Made by a program: the position numbers and the translations under genes
Origin: Streptomyces sp. CHD11
Lineage (GTDB): Bacteria; Actinomycetota; Actinomycetes; Streptomycetales; Streptomycetaceae
Length of the DNA: 64,000 bases
Direction: 5' to 3'
Assembly (NCBI RefSeq): GCF_018638295.1
Contig: NZ_JABTTS010000009.1
Location: 303,441-367,440 of the forward strand
Notes under the pieces: generated by a model
Seen by the model: only the letters and a program-made list of their open reading frames with translations
Database searches by the model: none
What the model was told of the DNA's origin: nothing
In this document: piece after piece, positions 33,467 through 41,206 of the stretch
Numbering within the stretch: position 1 is the stretch's first letter
Layout of the letters: each line of letters starts with the position of its first letter

Positions 33467-34584
33467 CGGCCGGCCACCTCCTTCGTGGTGTTGTTGGCGC
33501 CGAGGACGTGGCCCGCGGCGAGCTCCGCGCCGACCTTGCGCTGCTGGCGGCGCAGGCCCCACTCGCGGACGGCCTCGTAGGAGACGACGACCGAGAGGAC
33601 GATCAGGCCCTGCATGATGACCGCGATCTCCTTGTCGTAGCCGTGGAAGTCCAGCTCGGGCGAGGCCTTGTCGAGCCAGGCCCACAGCAGGGCGGCGAAG
33701 GCGATGCCGACCGGGCTGTTGCGGCCGAGCAGGGCGATACCGATGCCCAGGAAGCCGATGCCGGTGGGGAAGTTGAGGCTGTAGGTGTGGGTGTCGCCGA
33801 GCAGGATCGGCAGGCCCGCGAGTCCGGCGATGGCGCCGGAGAGCAGCATGGCGGTGAGGACCATGCGCTTGGGGCTGACACCGCTGGCCGCGGCGGCGGA
33901 CTCGGAGGCGCCGGAGGCACGCAGGTCGAAGCCGAAGCGGGTGCGGTTGAGGGTGACCCAGTAGCCGATGCCGAGCAGGACGGCGAGGACGACCAGGCCG
34001 TAGATCTCGCCGGCCTCGCCCATGGCGATGCCGGGGATCCAGCCGGACTCGTGCATCTCGCCGGTGGTGTTGTTGTTGCCGATCTTGACGCCGAAGACGT
34101 CCGGCTTCCACATGTAGACGATCAGCGAGGTGGCGATGGCGTTGAGCATGATCGTGGCGACGACCTCGCTGACGCCCCGGGTGACCTTGAGGACACCGGC
34201 GATACCGGCCCAGAAGGCGCCGGTGAGGACGGCCGTCAGGAGCAGCAGCGGGACCTGGAGGAACGCCGGGAGGGCGGCGTGGGCGCCGACGACGGCGGCC
34301 ATCATGGCGCCGAGCTGGTACTGGCCGTCGACGCCGATGTTGAAGAGGTTCATCCGGAAGCCGATGGCGACCGCGAGGGCGGCGATGTAGTACATCGACG
34401 CCTGGTTGATGATCAGGACCTGGATGTCCGAGAAGCCGAGCTGCTCGAACATCAGAGCGAACGGTTCGACCGGGTTCTTGCCGGAGGCGATCAGGACGAT
34501 CGCGCTGAGCACGAAGGCCACGGCGAGCGCGATGACCGGCCCGGCCACCGCGAGGAGCGCGCGCTCCTTGTCGAACTTCTTCAT
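33463..34584 (-). CDS. Nucleoside ABC transporter permease (first)
   Basis: This 373-residue permease of the BPD_transp_2 class has about ten helices, RMNLFNIGVDGQYQLGA as contact loop, GAFWAGIAGVLKVTRGVSEVV, and NRTRFGFDLRASGASESAA. It begins at the last base of the ATPase stop codon (TGATG overlap), and its own stop overlaps the next permease by 4 bp. The start ATG at 34584 ([10 protein letters not shown]) is clear. It pairs with the second permease to form the membrane channel. Confidence 0.93.
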   Translation of the reverse strand: MKKFDKERALLAVAGPVIALAVAFVLSAIVLIASGKNPVEPFALMFEQLGFSDIQVLIINQASMYYIAALAVAIGFRMNLFNIGVDGQYQLGAMMAAVVGAHAALPAFLQVPLLLLTAVLTGAFWAGIAGVLKVTRGVSEVVATIMLNAIATSLIVYMWKPDVFGVKIGNNNTTGEMHESGWIPGIAMGEAGEIYGLVVLAVLLGIGYWVTLNRTRFGFDLRASGASESAAAASGVSPKRMVLTAMLLSGAIAGLAGLPILLGDTHTYSLNFPTGIGFLGIGIALLGRNSPVGIAFAALLWAWLDKASPELDFHGYDKEIAVIMQGLIVLSVVVSYEAVREWGLRRQQRKVGAELAAGHVLGANNTTKEVAGR

Positions 34585-36161
34585 CAGCGGGCCTCGTCTT
34601 CCGGAGACTCGGCGGACTTGGAGAGGTCGGCCTGGGTCTCGGGGGTCTCGTCGTGTTCGAGGTGGCCCTCGGCGGCGCCGGTCATGGCGGTGCCGAGTTC
34701 CTCCGGGGTGATGGTGGCCGGGTCGGCGTCCGCGACCAGCTTGCCGTCGTAGATCACCCGGAGGGTGTCGGACAGGCCGATCAGCTCGTCCAGGTCGGCC
34801 GAGATCAGCAGCACGGCCAGGCCCTCGCGGCGGGCCTCGCGGATGTGGTCCCAGATGGCGGCCTGCGCGCCGACGTCCACACCGCGGGTCGGGTGGGCGG
34901 CGATCAGGAAGCGCGGCTTGTGGCTCATCTCACGGCCGACGATCAGCTTCTGCTGGTTGCCGCCGGACAGGGAGGCCGCGGTGACGTCGATGCCGGGGGT
35001 GCGGACGTCGTACGTCTGGACGATCCGCCGGGTGTCCTCCTGGGCGGCCTTCGGGTCCAGCCAGACGCCCTTGGCGTTGGGCTTCTCGGTGACGTGGCCG
35101 AGGATGCGGTTCTCCCAGAGGGGGGCCGCCAGGAGCAGGCCGTGGCGGTGGCGGTCCTCGGGGATGTAGCCGATGCCCTGCTCGCGGCGCCTGCGGGTGG
35201 GCCAGGCGGTGATCTCCTCGTCGGCCAGCCGGATGACGCCGGAGTCGGCGTGCCTGAGGCCGATGAGGGCGTCGACCAGTTCCGTCTGTCCGTTGCCCTC
35301 GACACCGGCGATGCCGAGGATCTCGCCCTCGTGGATGGTGAAGGTGATGTCGTCGAGCAGGGCCTTGCCGCCGGGGGCCGCCAGGCGCAGCGCGTCGACG
35401 GTGATGACGGGGCGGTCGGTGACCGTGGACTCCGCCGTCTGGGGCGTCGGCAGCTCACTGCCGACCATCAGCTCGGCGAGCTGGCGCGGCGTGGTCTCGG
35501 CGGGGACGGCGGTGCCGACCGTGGTGCCGCGGCGGATGACGGTGATCTCGTCGGCGACGGAGAGGACCTCGCCCAGCTTGTGCGAGATGAAGATGACGGA
35601 CAGGCCCTCGGCCCTGAGCTCGCGCAGGTTGTCGAAGAGCGCGTCGACCTCCTGCGGGACCAGGACCGCGGTGGGCTCGTCGAGGATCAGGGTGGTGGCG
35701 CCGCGGTAGAGGACCTTGAGGATCTCCACGCGCTGGCGGGCGGCCACGCCGAGCTCCTCGACCAGGACGTCGGGGCGGACGCCGAGGCCGTAGCGCTCGG
35801 AGAGTTCCTTGATCTTGCGGCGGGCCCGGGCGCCGATGCCGTAGAGCTTCTCACTGCCGAGGACGACGTTCTCGAGGACGGTGAGGTTGTCGGCGAGCAT
35901 GAAGTGCTGGTGCACCATGCCGATACCGCGGGCGATGGCGTCGGCGGGCGAGGAGAAGTTCACCTGCTCGCCGTGGACCGTGATGGTGCCCTCGTCCGGC
36001 TTCTGCATGCCGTAGAGGATCTTCATCAGGGTCGACTTGCCGGCGCCGTTCTCACCGACGAGGGCGTGCACGGTGCCCTTGCGGACGGTGAGGTGGATGT
36101 CGTGGTTGGCGACGACACCGGGGAAGCGCTTGGTGATCCCGGCGAGCTCCACGGCGGTCAC
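34584..36161 (-). CDS. Nucleoside ABC transporter ATP-binding protein (double ABC)
   Basis: This 525-residue protein has two ABC cassettes in one chain. Cassette 1 has Walker [11 protein letters not shown]-loop region MVHQHFML and Walker [11 protein letters not shown]. The LSGGQ place is [11 protein letters not shown] in cassette 1 and [15 protein letters not shown] in cassette 2. Cassette 2 has the degenerate Walker [12 protein letters not shown], typical of sugar/nucleoside importers. The C-terminal 40 residues are acidic. GTG 36161 is the first usable start, but it lacks a good ribosome site. AGGAG at 36218-36222 instead sits 8 nt before an in-frame ATC at 36207-36209, with 16 open codons (INASSSPPAG...) in between, so a longer N-terminus is possible. 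Confidence 0.93.
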   Translation of the reverse strand: MTAVELAGITKRFPGVVANHDIHLTVRKGTVHALVGENGAGKSTLMKILYGMQKPDEGTITVHGEQVNFSSPADAIARGIGMVHQHFMLADNLTVLENVVLGSEKLYGIGARARRKIKELSERYGLGVRPDVLVEELGVAARQRVEILKVLYRGATTLILDEPTAVLVPQEVDALFDNLRELRAEGLSVIFISHKLGEVLSVADEITVIRRGTTVGTAVPAETTPRQLAELMVGSELPTPQTAESTVTDRPVITVDALRLAAPGGKALLDDITFTIHEGEILGIAGVEGNGQTELVDALIGLRHADSGVIRLADEEITAWPTRRRREQGIGYIPEDRHRHGLLLAAPLWENRILGHVTEKPNAKGVWLDPKAAQEDTRRIVQTYDVRTPGIDVTAASLSGGNQQKLIVGREMSHKPRFLIAAHPTRGVDVGAQAAIWDHIREARREGLAVLLISADLDELIGLSDTLRVIYDGKLVADADPATITPEELGTAMTGAAEGHLEHDETPETQADLSKSAESPEDEAR

Positions 36162-36217
36162 CGATTCGTTGACCGCCGCTCCGGCCGGAGGGCTGCTGGA
36201 CGCGTTGATGACGCACT

Positions 36218-36222
36218 CTCCT
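36218..36222 (-). promoter_or_regulatory. Ribosome binding site with no standard start in frame
   Basis: AGGAG on the minus strand lies 8 nt before an ATC codon that is in frame with the ABC ATPase, 16 codons upstream of the GTG at 36161. The only nearby standard start, GTG 36214-36216, is in another frame. Confidence 0.5.
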
Positions 36223-36237
36223 GGGGACGGGGGTCGT

Positions 36238-36249
36238 CTACGCGCGTAG
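36238..36249. promoter_or_regulatory. CTACGCGCGTAG operator, ABC transporter-cdd-deoA operon
   Basis: This perfect 12-bp palindrome lies 77 bp upstream of the ATPase GTG and 16 nt upstream of the AGGAG site. It is the same sequence as before the phosphorylase, deoC and add genes. Confidence 0.78.
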
Positions 36250-36285
36250 CGCCCCTACGGCATACGAGCGGGTGGCGCCCTGGAC

Positions 36286-36324
36286 CGACGGGGTACGAGG
36301 AGCCGGGCTCCTCGTACCCCGTCG
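36286..36324 (-). terminator. Strong terminator after the first bmpA, 18-bp stem
   Basis: CGACGGGGTACGAGGAGC (36286-36303) pairs perfectly with 36307-36324. It separates bmpA (36360-37409) from the ABC operon, so the latter needs its own promoter. Confidence 0.88.
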
Positions 36325-36359
36325 AACGGCCGCGACCCCGCGGTGGTTCAGGGTGTTGC

Positions 36360-37409
36360 TCAGCTGGACTTGACCTTGATCTCGCCGCTGACGATCTTCT
36401 CCTTGGCCGTCTCGATGGCTTCCTGGAGCTCGGCGTCGTCCGCGAACTTCGGGTTGGAGTTCGACAGGCTCACCTCACCCGTCTTCAGATCGCCCTTGAC
36501 GATACCGGTCGCGGGCTCGCCGTCCTCGACCGACTTCGCCAGGTTGTACACCGCCTTGGCGACATCCTTCATCGCCGAGGTGAGGATCGAGTCCTTGTAC
36601 TTGGCGAGGGCCTCGTGCTTGTACTGGTCGGAGTCGACGCCGATCGCCCACACCTTGTTGGCGGCGGCGGCCTCGATGACGCCCTGACCGGACAGGCCGG
36701 CGGCCGCGTAGACGACGTCGGCCTTCTTCTCGATCTGGCCCTCGGCGGCGGACTTGCCCTTGTCGGGGCTGGAGAAGCCGCCCTCCTCCGCGGTCTGGGT
36801 CAGGAACTGCGAGATGACCTTGACCTTGGGGTCGGTGTCCTTGACGCCCTGCTCGAAGCCGGCGCGGAACTTGTGGATCAGCGGAATGTCCACACCGCCC
36901 ACGAAGCCGACCACGTTCGTCGTGGTGCTCTCGGCGGCGGCGACACCGGCGAGGTAGGAGGCCTGCTCCTCGGAGAAGACCAGGTCGGCGACGTTGTCGG
37001 CCTCGACCGTGGCATCGTCGACGATGCCGAAGGTGGTGTCGGGGTACTTCTCCGCGGCACCCTTCACGGCGGCGGCGTACGCGTAGCCGACACCGACGAC
37101 CGGGTTGTAGCCCTGCTTCGCCAGCGAGACCAGGCGCTGCTCCTTGTCGGCGTCCGTCTCGCCGTCGGTGGGCTCGACGTCGGCGGTCTCGTAGCCGAAC
37201 TCCGTCTTCGCCTGCTCCAGGCCGGCGTAGGCGGCGTCGTTGAAGGACTGGTCGCCCTTGCCGCCGACGTCGTAGGCGATGGCGAGACCCTTGTCGCCCT
37301 TCGGCTCCGAGGAGCTCGACGAGGTGGAGGTGCCGCCGCAGGCGGAGAGGGCGAGGGCCAGGGAGGCGGTCGCTGCGCCTGCGACCGTCATCCGGGAAAT
37401 CCGGCGCAT
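36360..37409 (-). CDS. BmpA-type nucleoside-binding lipoprotein (proximal)
   Basis: This 349-residue lipoprotein of the BMP/PnrA family binds purine nucleosides outside the membrane in known members. It has a signal peptide with the lipobox LALSAC (Cys24), a Ser-rich tether (STSSSSSEP), then GLAIAYDVGGKGDQSFNDAAY, the family N-terminal signature, and VGFVGGVDIPLIHKF in the middle. It should deliver substrate to the ABC transporter encoded downstream. The ribosome site AGGAG precedes the ATG. The promoter carries a half-palindromic CTACGCGCG site. It is about 65-70% identical by eye to the second copy. Confidence 0.94.
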   Translation of the reverse strand: MRRISRMTVAGAATASLALALSACGGTSTSSSSSEPKGDKGLAIAYDVGGKGDQSFNDAAYAGLEQAKTEFGYETADVEPTDGETDADKEQRLVSLAKQGYNPVVGVGYAYAAAVKGAAEKYPDTTFGIVDDATVEADNVADLVFSEEQASYLAGVAAAESTTTNVVGFVGGVDIPLIHKFRAGFEQGVKDTDPKVKVISQFLTQTAEEGGFSSPDKGKSAAEGQIEKKADVVYAAAGLSGQGVIEAAAANKVWAIGVDSDQYKHEALAKYKDSILTSAMKDVAKAVYNLAKSVEDGEPATGIVKGDLKTGEVSLSNSNPKFADDAELQEAIETAKEKIVSGEIKVKSS

Positions 37410-37472
37410 GTGTGGTGCTCCTAGTCGTACAAAGCGCCGGGACGTGTTCAGCTACGGCGCTGGCTTCGCCGC

Positions 37473-37501
37473 AGATTAACGCGCGTAGACCTACCTGAAA
37501 A
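37473..37501 (-). promoter_or_regulatory. Predicted promoter of the proximal bmpA
   Basis: On the minus strand TTTTCA (37496-37501) and TAATCT (37473-37478) are 17 bp apart. The operator variant lies in the spacer and touches the -10 box. The second bmpA has the same layout. Confidence 0.55.
37477..37488. promoter_or_regulatory. CTACGCGCGTTA operator variant, proximal bmpA
   Basis: The minus strand reads CTACGCGCGTTA: one perfect half and a changed last two bases. The same 12 bases occur before the second bmpA, so the change is shared and probably functional, because the altered end provides the TAA of the -10 box. Confidence 0.65.
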
Positions 37502-37676
37502 CCCCTTCTGTCCACCTTGTTATGCGCCCGTGGCCAACATGACCCCGGGCCGTGGTCGGGCCTTGCCGATCGCGAACGCGGGGTTGCGGTGGGTGAGGTG
37601 TCCTCCGCGGGGGCGGACGCGGGACGCGGGTGGGGGAGGAACGGGCCTGGGTGCGGAGGAGCGAGCCCTGGGCGCG

Positions 37677-37987
37677 GCAGGACCGCCGGCCCAGGGTGCG
37701 GGGCAAACAGCCCTGGGAGGCGGGAGGCCCGCCTCCCGAGCGCGGCAGGACCGGCCCAGGGTGCGGGGGAAAGAGCCTTGGTGGCCGAACCGGCCTCGTA
37801 CCGCAGGGTGTCGCGGCGCCAGGTTGGTGATCCACAGCCAGATCAGCCCTGGAATGCGGCAGGACCGCCTCCCGAGCACGGCAGGACCGGCCCAGGGTGC
37901 GGGGGAAAGAGCCCTGGAATGCGGCAGGACCGCCGCGAGCACGGCAGGACCGGCCCAGGGTGCGGGAGGACCGGCCCAGGGTGCGGG
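37677..37987. repeat. Degenerate G-rich repeat array
   Basis: The unit GCAGGACCGGCCCAGGGTGC plus GGG occurs at about 37677 (with a CCG insert), 37745, 37881, 37944 and 37967. It is often followed by GGAAAGAGCC-TGG. Spacing is irregular. It looks like a decayed minisatellite. Confidence 0.65.
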
Positions 37988-38188
37988 AGGGCCGGTCCGA
38001 GTGGGCCGGGACCGGTCACGAGTAGGGCATGGCAGGACCCGGCCCGGGGGCGGGAGGACCGGCCCCGGAGACGGGAAGGGCCCCCGGAGACGGGGGCCGG
38101 CCCGGCCGCGGAAGGGGTGGCGCCCGGCGGGAGGGCGTCGGGAGCAGGCGGGAGCGGGGCGGGTGAGGGGCGGGTGAGGGGAGCGGAG

Positions 38189-38235
38189 ACGCAGGAAGCG
38201 GGCGGGCTGTGGGGGCGCCCGCCCGCTTCCTGCGT
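38189..38235. terminator. Very strong terminator after the distal bmpA, 19-bp stem
   Basis: ACGCAGGAAGCGGGCGGGC (38189-38207) pairs perfectly with 38217-38235 around a 9-nt loop, 17 nt past the distal bmpA stop. TTTCC follows on the plus strand. Confidence 0.9.
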
Positions 38236-38251
38236 TTCCGTCGTCTGCCGA

Positions 38252-39301
38252 CTACTCCGTCTTGACCTCGATGGAGCCGTCGATGATGCCTTCCTTGGCC
38301 TCGGCCACGGCGTCCGTCAGGCCCTCGACCTCGGCCATCTTCGGGTTGCTGTCGGACAGGCCGACGCCGTCCACCTTCAGGTCGAAGACCTGCGTGCCGG
38401 TCAGCGGCTCGTCGTCCTGGACCGACTTGGCCAGGGCGTACACCGCACCGCCGACGTCCTTGAGGGCGGAGGTGAGGATGAAGTCCTTGTACGCGCCGAG
38501 CGCTTCCTGCTTGTACTGGTCGGAGTCGACACCGATCGCCCAGACCTCCGCCTTGGCGGCGGCCTCGATCACACCCTGACCGGAGAGTCCCGCCGCCTGG
38601 TAGATGACGTCGGCCTTCTTCTCGATCTGGCCCTCGGCGGCGGCCTTGCCCTTGTCGGGGCTGGAGAAGCCGCCCTCCTCCGCGGTCTGGGTGAGGTACT
38701 GCGGGATCACCCTGACCTTGGGGTCGGTCGCCTTCACGCCCTGCTCGTAGCCCGCCTGGAACTTGTGGATCAGCGGAATGTCCACACCGCCCACGAAGCC
38801 GACCACGTTCGTCTCGGTGGCCTTGGCGGCGGCGACACCGGCGAGGTAGGAGGCCTGCTCCTCGGCGAAGACGAGGGAGGCGACGTTGTCGCCCTCGACG
38901 ACGGAGTCGACGATGCCGAAGGTGGTGTCCGGGTACTTGGCGGCCACCGCCTCCATGGCCGGCCCGTAGGCGAAGCCGACGCCGATGACCGGGTTGTAGC
39001 CCTGCTTGGCCAGCGAGGACAGGCGCTGCTCCTTGTCCGCGTCGGTCTCACCCTCGGTGGGCTCCACGTCCGCGGTCTTGTAACCGAACTCGTCCTTGGC
39101 CTTGGCCAGGCCGGCGTACGCGGCGTCGTTGAAGGACTGGTCGCCCTTGCCGCCGATGTCGTAGGCGATGGCGAGGCCGAGGTCTTCCTTCGAGCCACCG
39201 CTGTCGTTGTTGTCGCTGCTGGTCCCGCCGCAGGCGGTGGCGGCGAGGGCGAGCGAGGCGACCCCCACCGCGACGCGGGTCAGCCTGGATATCCGACGCA
39301 T
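38252..39301 (-). CDS. BmpA-type nucleoside-binding lipoprotein (distal)
   Basis: This second BMP-family lipoprotein has 349 residues. Lipobox LAATAC (Cys24), an Asn/Ser/Gly-rich tether, then GLAIAYDIGGKGDQSFNDAAY and VGFVGGVDIPLIHKF follow. Differences from the proximal copy lie mostly in the C-terminal lobe, which could shift nucleoside preference. The ATG at 39301 (MRRISRLTR) mirrors the proximal copy; GGGGAC provides a ribosome site. It has its own promoter with the same operator variant and its own terminator, so the two lipoproteins are separate units of one regulon. Confidence 0.94.
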   Translation of the reverse strand: MRRISRLTRVAVGVASLALAATACGGTSSDNNDSGGSKEDLGLAIAYDIGGKGDQSFNDAAYAGLAKAKDEFGYKTADVEPTEGETDADKEQRLSSLAKQGYNPVIGVGFAYGPAMEAVAAKYPDTTFGIVDSVVEGDNVASLVFAEEQASYLAGVAAAKATETNVVGFVGGVDIPLIHKFQAGYEQGVKATDPKVRVIPQYLTQTAEEGGFSSPDKGKAAAEGQIEKKADVIYQAAGLSGQGVIEAAAKAEVWAIGVDSDQYKQEALGAYKDFILTSALKDVGGAVYALAKSVQDDEPLTGTQVFDLKVDGVGLSDSNPKMAEVEGLTDAVAEAKEGIIDGSIEVKTE

Positions 39302-39350
39302 CTGAAGTCCCCATTCTCCAAAGCCCCGCAGCGGGTGCTCGGTTCGGCGC

Positions 39351-39379
39351 ACATTAACGCGCGTAGACACTCCTGGGAA
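39351..39379 (-). promoter_or_regulatory. Predicted promoter of the distal bmpA
   Basis: On the minus strand TTCCCA (39374-39379) and TAATGT (39351-39356) are 17 bp apart, with the operator variant between, as at the proximal copy. Confidence 0.5.
39355..39366. promoter_or_regulatory. CTACGCGCGTTA operator variant, distal bmpA
   Basis: It is identical to the proximal bmpA site, including the GTCTACGCGCGTTAAT context, although the surrounding DNA differs. Conservation of just this block points to protein binding. Confidence 0.68.
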
Positions 39380-39620
39380 CGGGGTTCAGCGGGGCCGTTA
39401 TCCATTCGTGCCGATGGCCGGTTACGTCCTGGTGAACCAGAGGTCCGTACGGGCCCGGAACGGGCGATCGGTACATGACGTTCGGTTGCACGCGCACCAC
39501 GCTGCCCCTGCGGTGGGCGGCGCGCAAGCGGAAGGGGCGGGAGGGATGACGGCAGAGGTGGGGGGGTGCAGAGGTGGGTGGGGGTGGTGGGGCGGACGGA
39601 CGGGCGGGCGGAAGCAGCCA

Positions 39621-39648
39621 GGTTCCCCGCCCCCCGGGGCGGGGAACC
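39621..39648 (-). terminator. Terminator of the M20 peptidase gene
   Basis: GGTTCCCCGCCCC (39621-39633) pairs perfectly with GGGGCGGGGAACC (39636-39648), 43 nt past the stop of the minus-strand gene. Confidence 0.75.
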
Positions 39649-39690
39649 CCGGGTTCGCGATGGAACCAACGCGGCCGCACCGCCGGAGCA

Positions 39691-40920
39691 CTAGCGCAGG
39701 GCGTCCAGGAGGGCTGCCGCGGTGAAGAGTTCCACTCCCACCGTGATCGCGTGCTCGTCCACGTCGAAGTCGCCCTGGTGCAGGTCGCGCACGGTGCGCT
39801 CGCCAGGAGGACGGACGCCCAGGCGGGCCATGGCGCCCGGGACGCGCTCCAGGTACCAGGAGAAGTCCTCGCCACCGAGGCTCTGCTCGGTGCCCTCGAC
39901 GGAGTCCACCCCGCGCCGGGCGGTCATGGCGTCGCGCAGCAGTTCCGTGGCCCCGGCCTCGTTGACGACCGGCGGGACGCCCCGTACGTAGTTGATCTCC
40001 GACTTGGCTCGGTGCAGGTTGGCCACCTCGTCGATGGCGGCGACCACGACGTCCGGCGCCTGCCGCCAGGTCTCCAGGTCCAGACAGCGCACGGTGCCGG
40101 AGAGCTCGGCGTGCTGCGGGATGACGTTGGGCGCGTGACCCGACTCGATCCTGCCCCAGGTCACGGCGAGTCCGCTGCGGCTGTCGACGCGCCGGCCGAC
40201 CAGGGCCGGCACGTCGGTGACGACACGGGCGGCGGCGGTGACCAGGTCGGTGGTCAGATGCGGGCGGGCGGTGTGGCCGCCGGGGCCGTCGAGAGCGATC
40301 TCCAGCCGGTCGCAGGCAGAGGTGATGGGGCCCTGGCGCAGTCCGATCCTGCCGGCGTCGACGCGGGGGTCGCAGTGCACGGCGATGATTCTGCCGATGC
40401 CGTCGAGCGCGCCGTCCGCGATGGCGTCGGCGGCGCCGCCGGGCAGCACCTCCTCGGCGGGCTGGAAGATCAGCCGTACGGGGCGGGGCAGCAGGCCCTG
40501 CCGGTGCAGTTCGGCGAGGACCAGGCCGCTGCCGAGCACCACGGTGGTGTGCACGTCGTGGCCGCAGGCGTGGGCGCGGTCGGGCACGGTGGAGCGGTAG
40601 GGGCACTCGGACTTCATGTCGGGGATGGGCAGGCCGTCGATGTCGGCGCGCATCGCGAGCATCGCCGAGTCGGTGCCGGCCTCGTCGTCCGTGCCGATGT
40701 CACAGATCACGCCGGTTCCGCCGGAGAGGACGCGCGGCCGGAGGCCGGCCTGCTCCAGGCGTTCCTTGATCGCGGCGGTGGTGCGGAACTCCTGATTGCC
40801 GAGCTCCGGGTGCATGTGCAGGTCGCGGCGGAACGCGACGAGCTCGGCACGCAGGGCCTCGGGCAACGCTCCGGGGAGCACCGCTCCGCCGGGGAGGTCG
40901 ACCTCGGACTCCAGTGACAT
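39691..40920 (-). CDS. M20-family amidohydrolase
   Basis: This 409-residue zinc amidohydrolase belongs to the M20D type (hippurate hydrolase / IAA-amino acid hydrolase relatives). It has FRRDLHMHPELGNQEFRT at the start, a metal site around MRADIDGLPI, HACGHDVHTTVVLG, FQPAEEVLPGGAADAIADG, and SLGGEDFSWYLER near the C-terminus. The dimerisation domain lies in between. Such enzymes remove acyl groups from amino acids or small amides; the substrate is unknown. It stands alone between the nucleoside and wall-polymer loci. ATG 40920 was chosen because an in-frame GTG 12 nt upstream abuts the ribosome site. Confidence 0.93.
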   Translation of the reverse strand: MSLESEVDLPGGAVLPGALPEALRAELVAFRRDLHMHPELGNQEFRTTAAIKERLEQAGLRPRVLSGGTGVICDIGTDDEAGTDSAMLAMRADIDGLPIPDMKSECPYRSTVPDRAHACGHDVHTTVVLGSGLVLAELHRQGLLPRPVRLIFQPAEEVLPGGAADAIADGALDGIGRIIAVHCDPRVDAGRIGLRQGPITSACDRLEIALDGPGGHTARPHLTTDLVTAAARVVTDVPALVGRRVDSRSGLAVTWGRIESGHAPNVIPQHAELSGTVRCLDLETWRQAPDVVVAAIDEVANLHRAKSEINYVRGVPPVVNEAGATELLRDAMTARRGVDSVEGTEQSLGGEDFSWYLERVPGAMARLGVRPPGERTVRDLHQGDFDVDEHAITVGVELFTAAALLDALR

Positions 40921-41206
40921 CAGTGGTTTCACCCTTTGAAGAGTAGGGCGCCGAAGCCGACTACTGACCCTCGATCAAGAAAAATCAGTCCGTCAGGCGA
41001 AGAAAAACCGGCCGCCCCGCGCATAGCCGTCAGTCGGGATGGGTAAACTCGCCGCCCTTGTGCGGGGTCAAGGCCCCATGACCTGCCGGAACATGACTCG
41101 CGTCACAGCGACATCGGTGGCCCCGGCACCCATCCACCTCTTCACGGATACCACGCTCGGCGCAGACCACGCGGACCGGTTCATCTGGCGGACACCTCCG
41201 GCACAC

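Larger units (their letters stand above)
37410..38251. other. 842-bp intergenic region between the two bmpA genes
   Basis: The first about 90 bp hold the bmpA promoter and operator variant. The stretch 37640-38100 is a G-rich array of related 20-60 bp repeats. The end holds the terminator of the other bmpA (38189-38235). Long open frames in this stretch are repeat artefacts in all six frames; I see no gene. Confidence 0.6.
39302..39690. other. 389-bp gap between distal bmpA and the M20 peptidase gene
   Basis: It holds the distal bmpA leader and operator variant at 39355-39366, then G-rich low-complexity DNA (39540-39615) and the terminator of the M20 gene at 39621-39648. No gene is visible. 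Confidence 0.5.

Noticed and set aside
34653..37424. 923-residue open frame opposite the ABC ATPase and bmpA
   Set aside because: It is an artefact of high third-position GC. It runs through the operator, terminator and two real genes.
37520..38177. Open frames in the G-rich repeat array as genes
   Set aside because: Open frames occur in several frames at once because the DNA lacks AT-rich stops; the translated products are repeat text without protein features.
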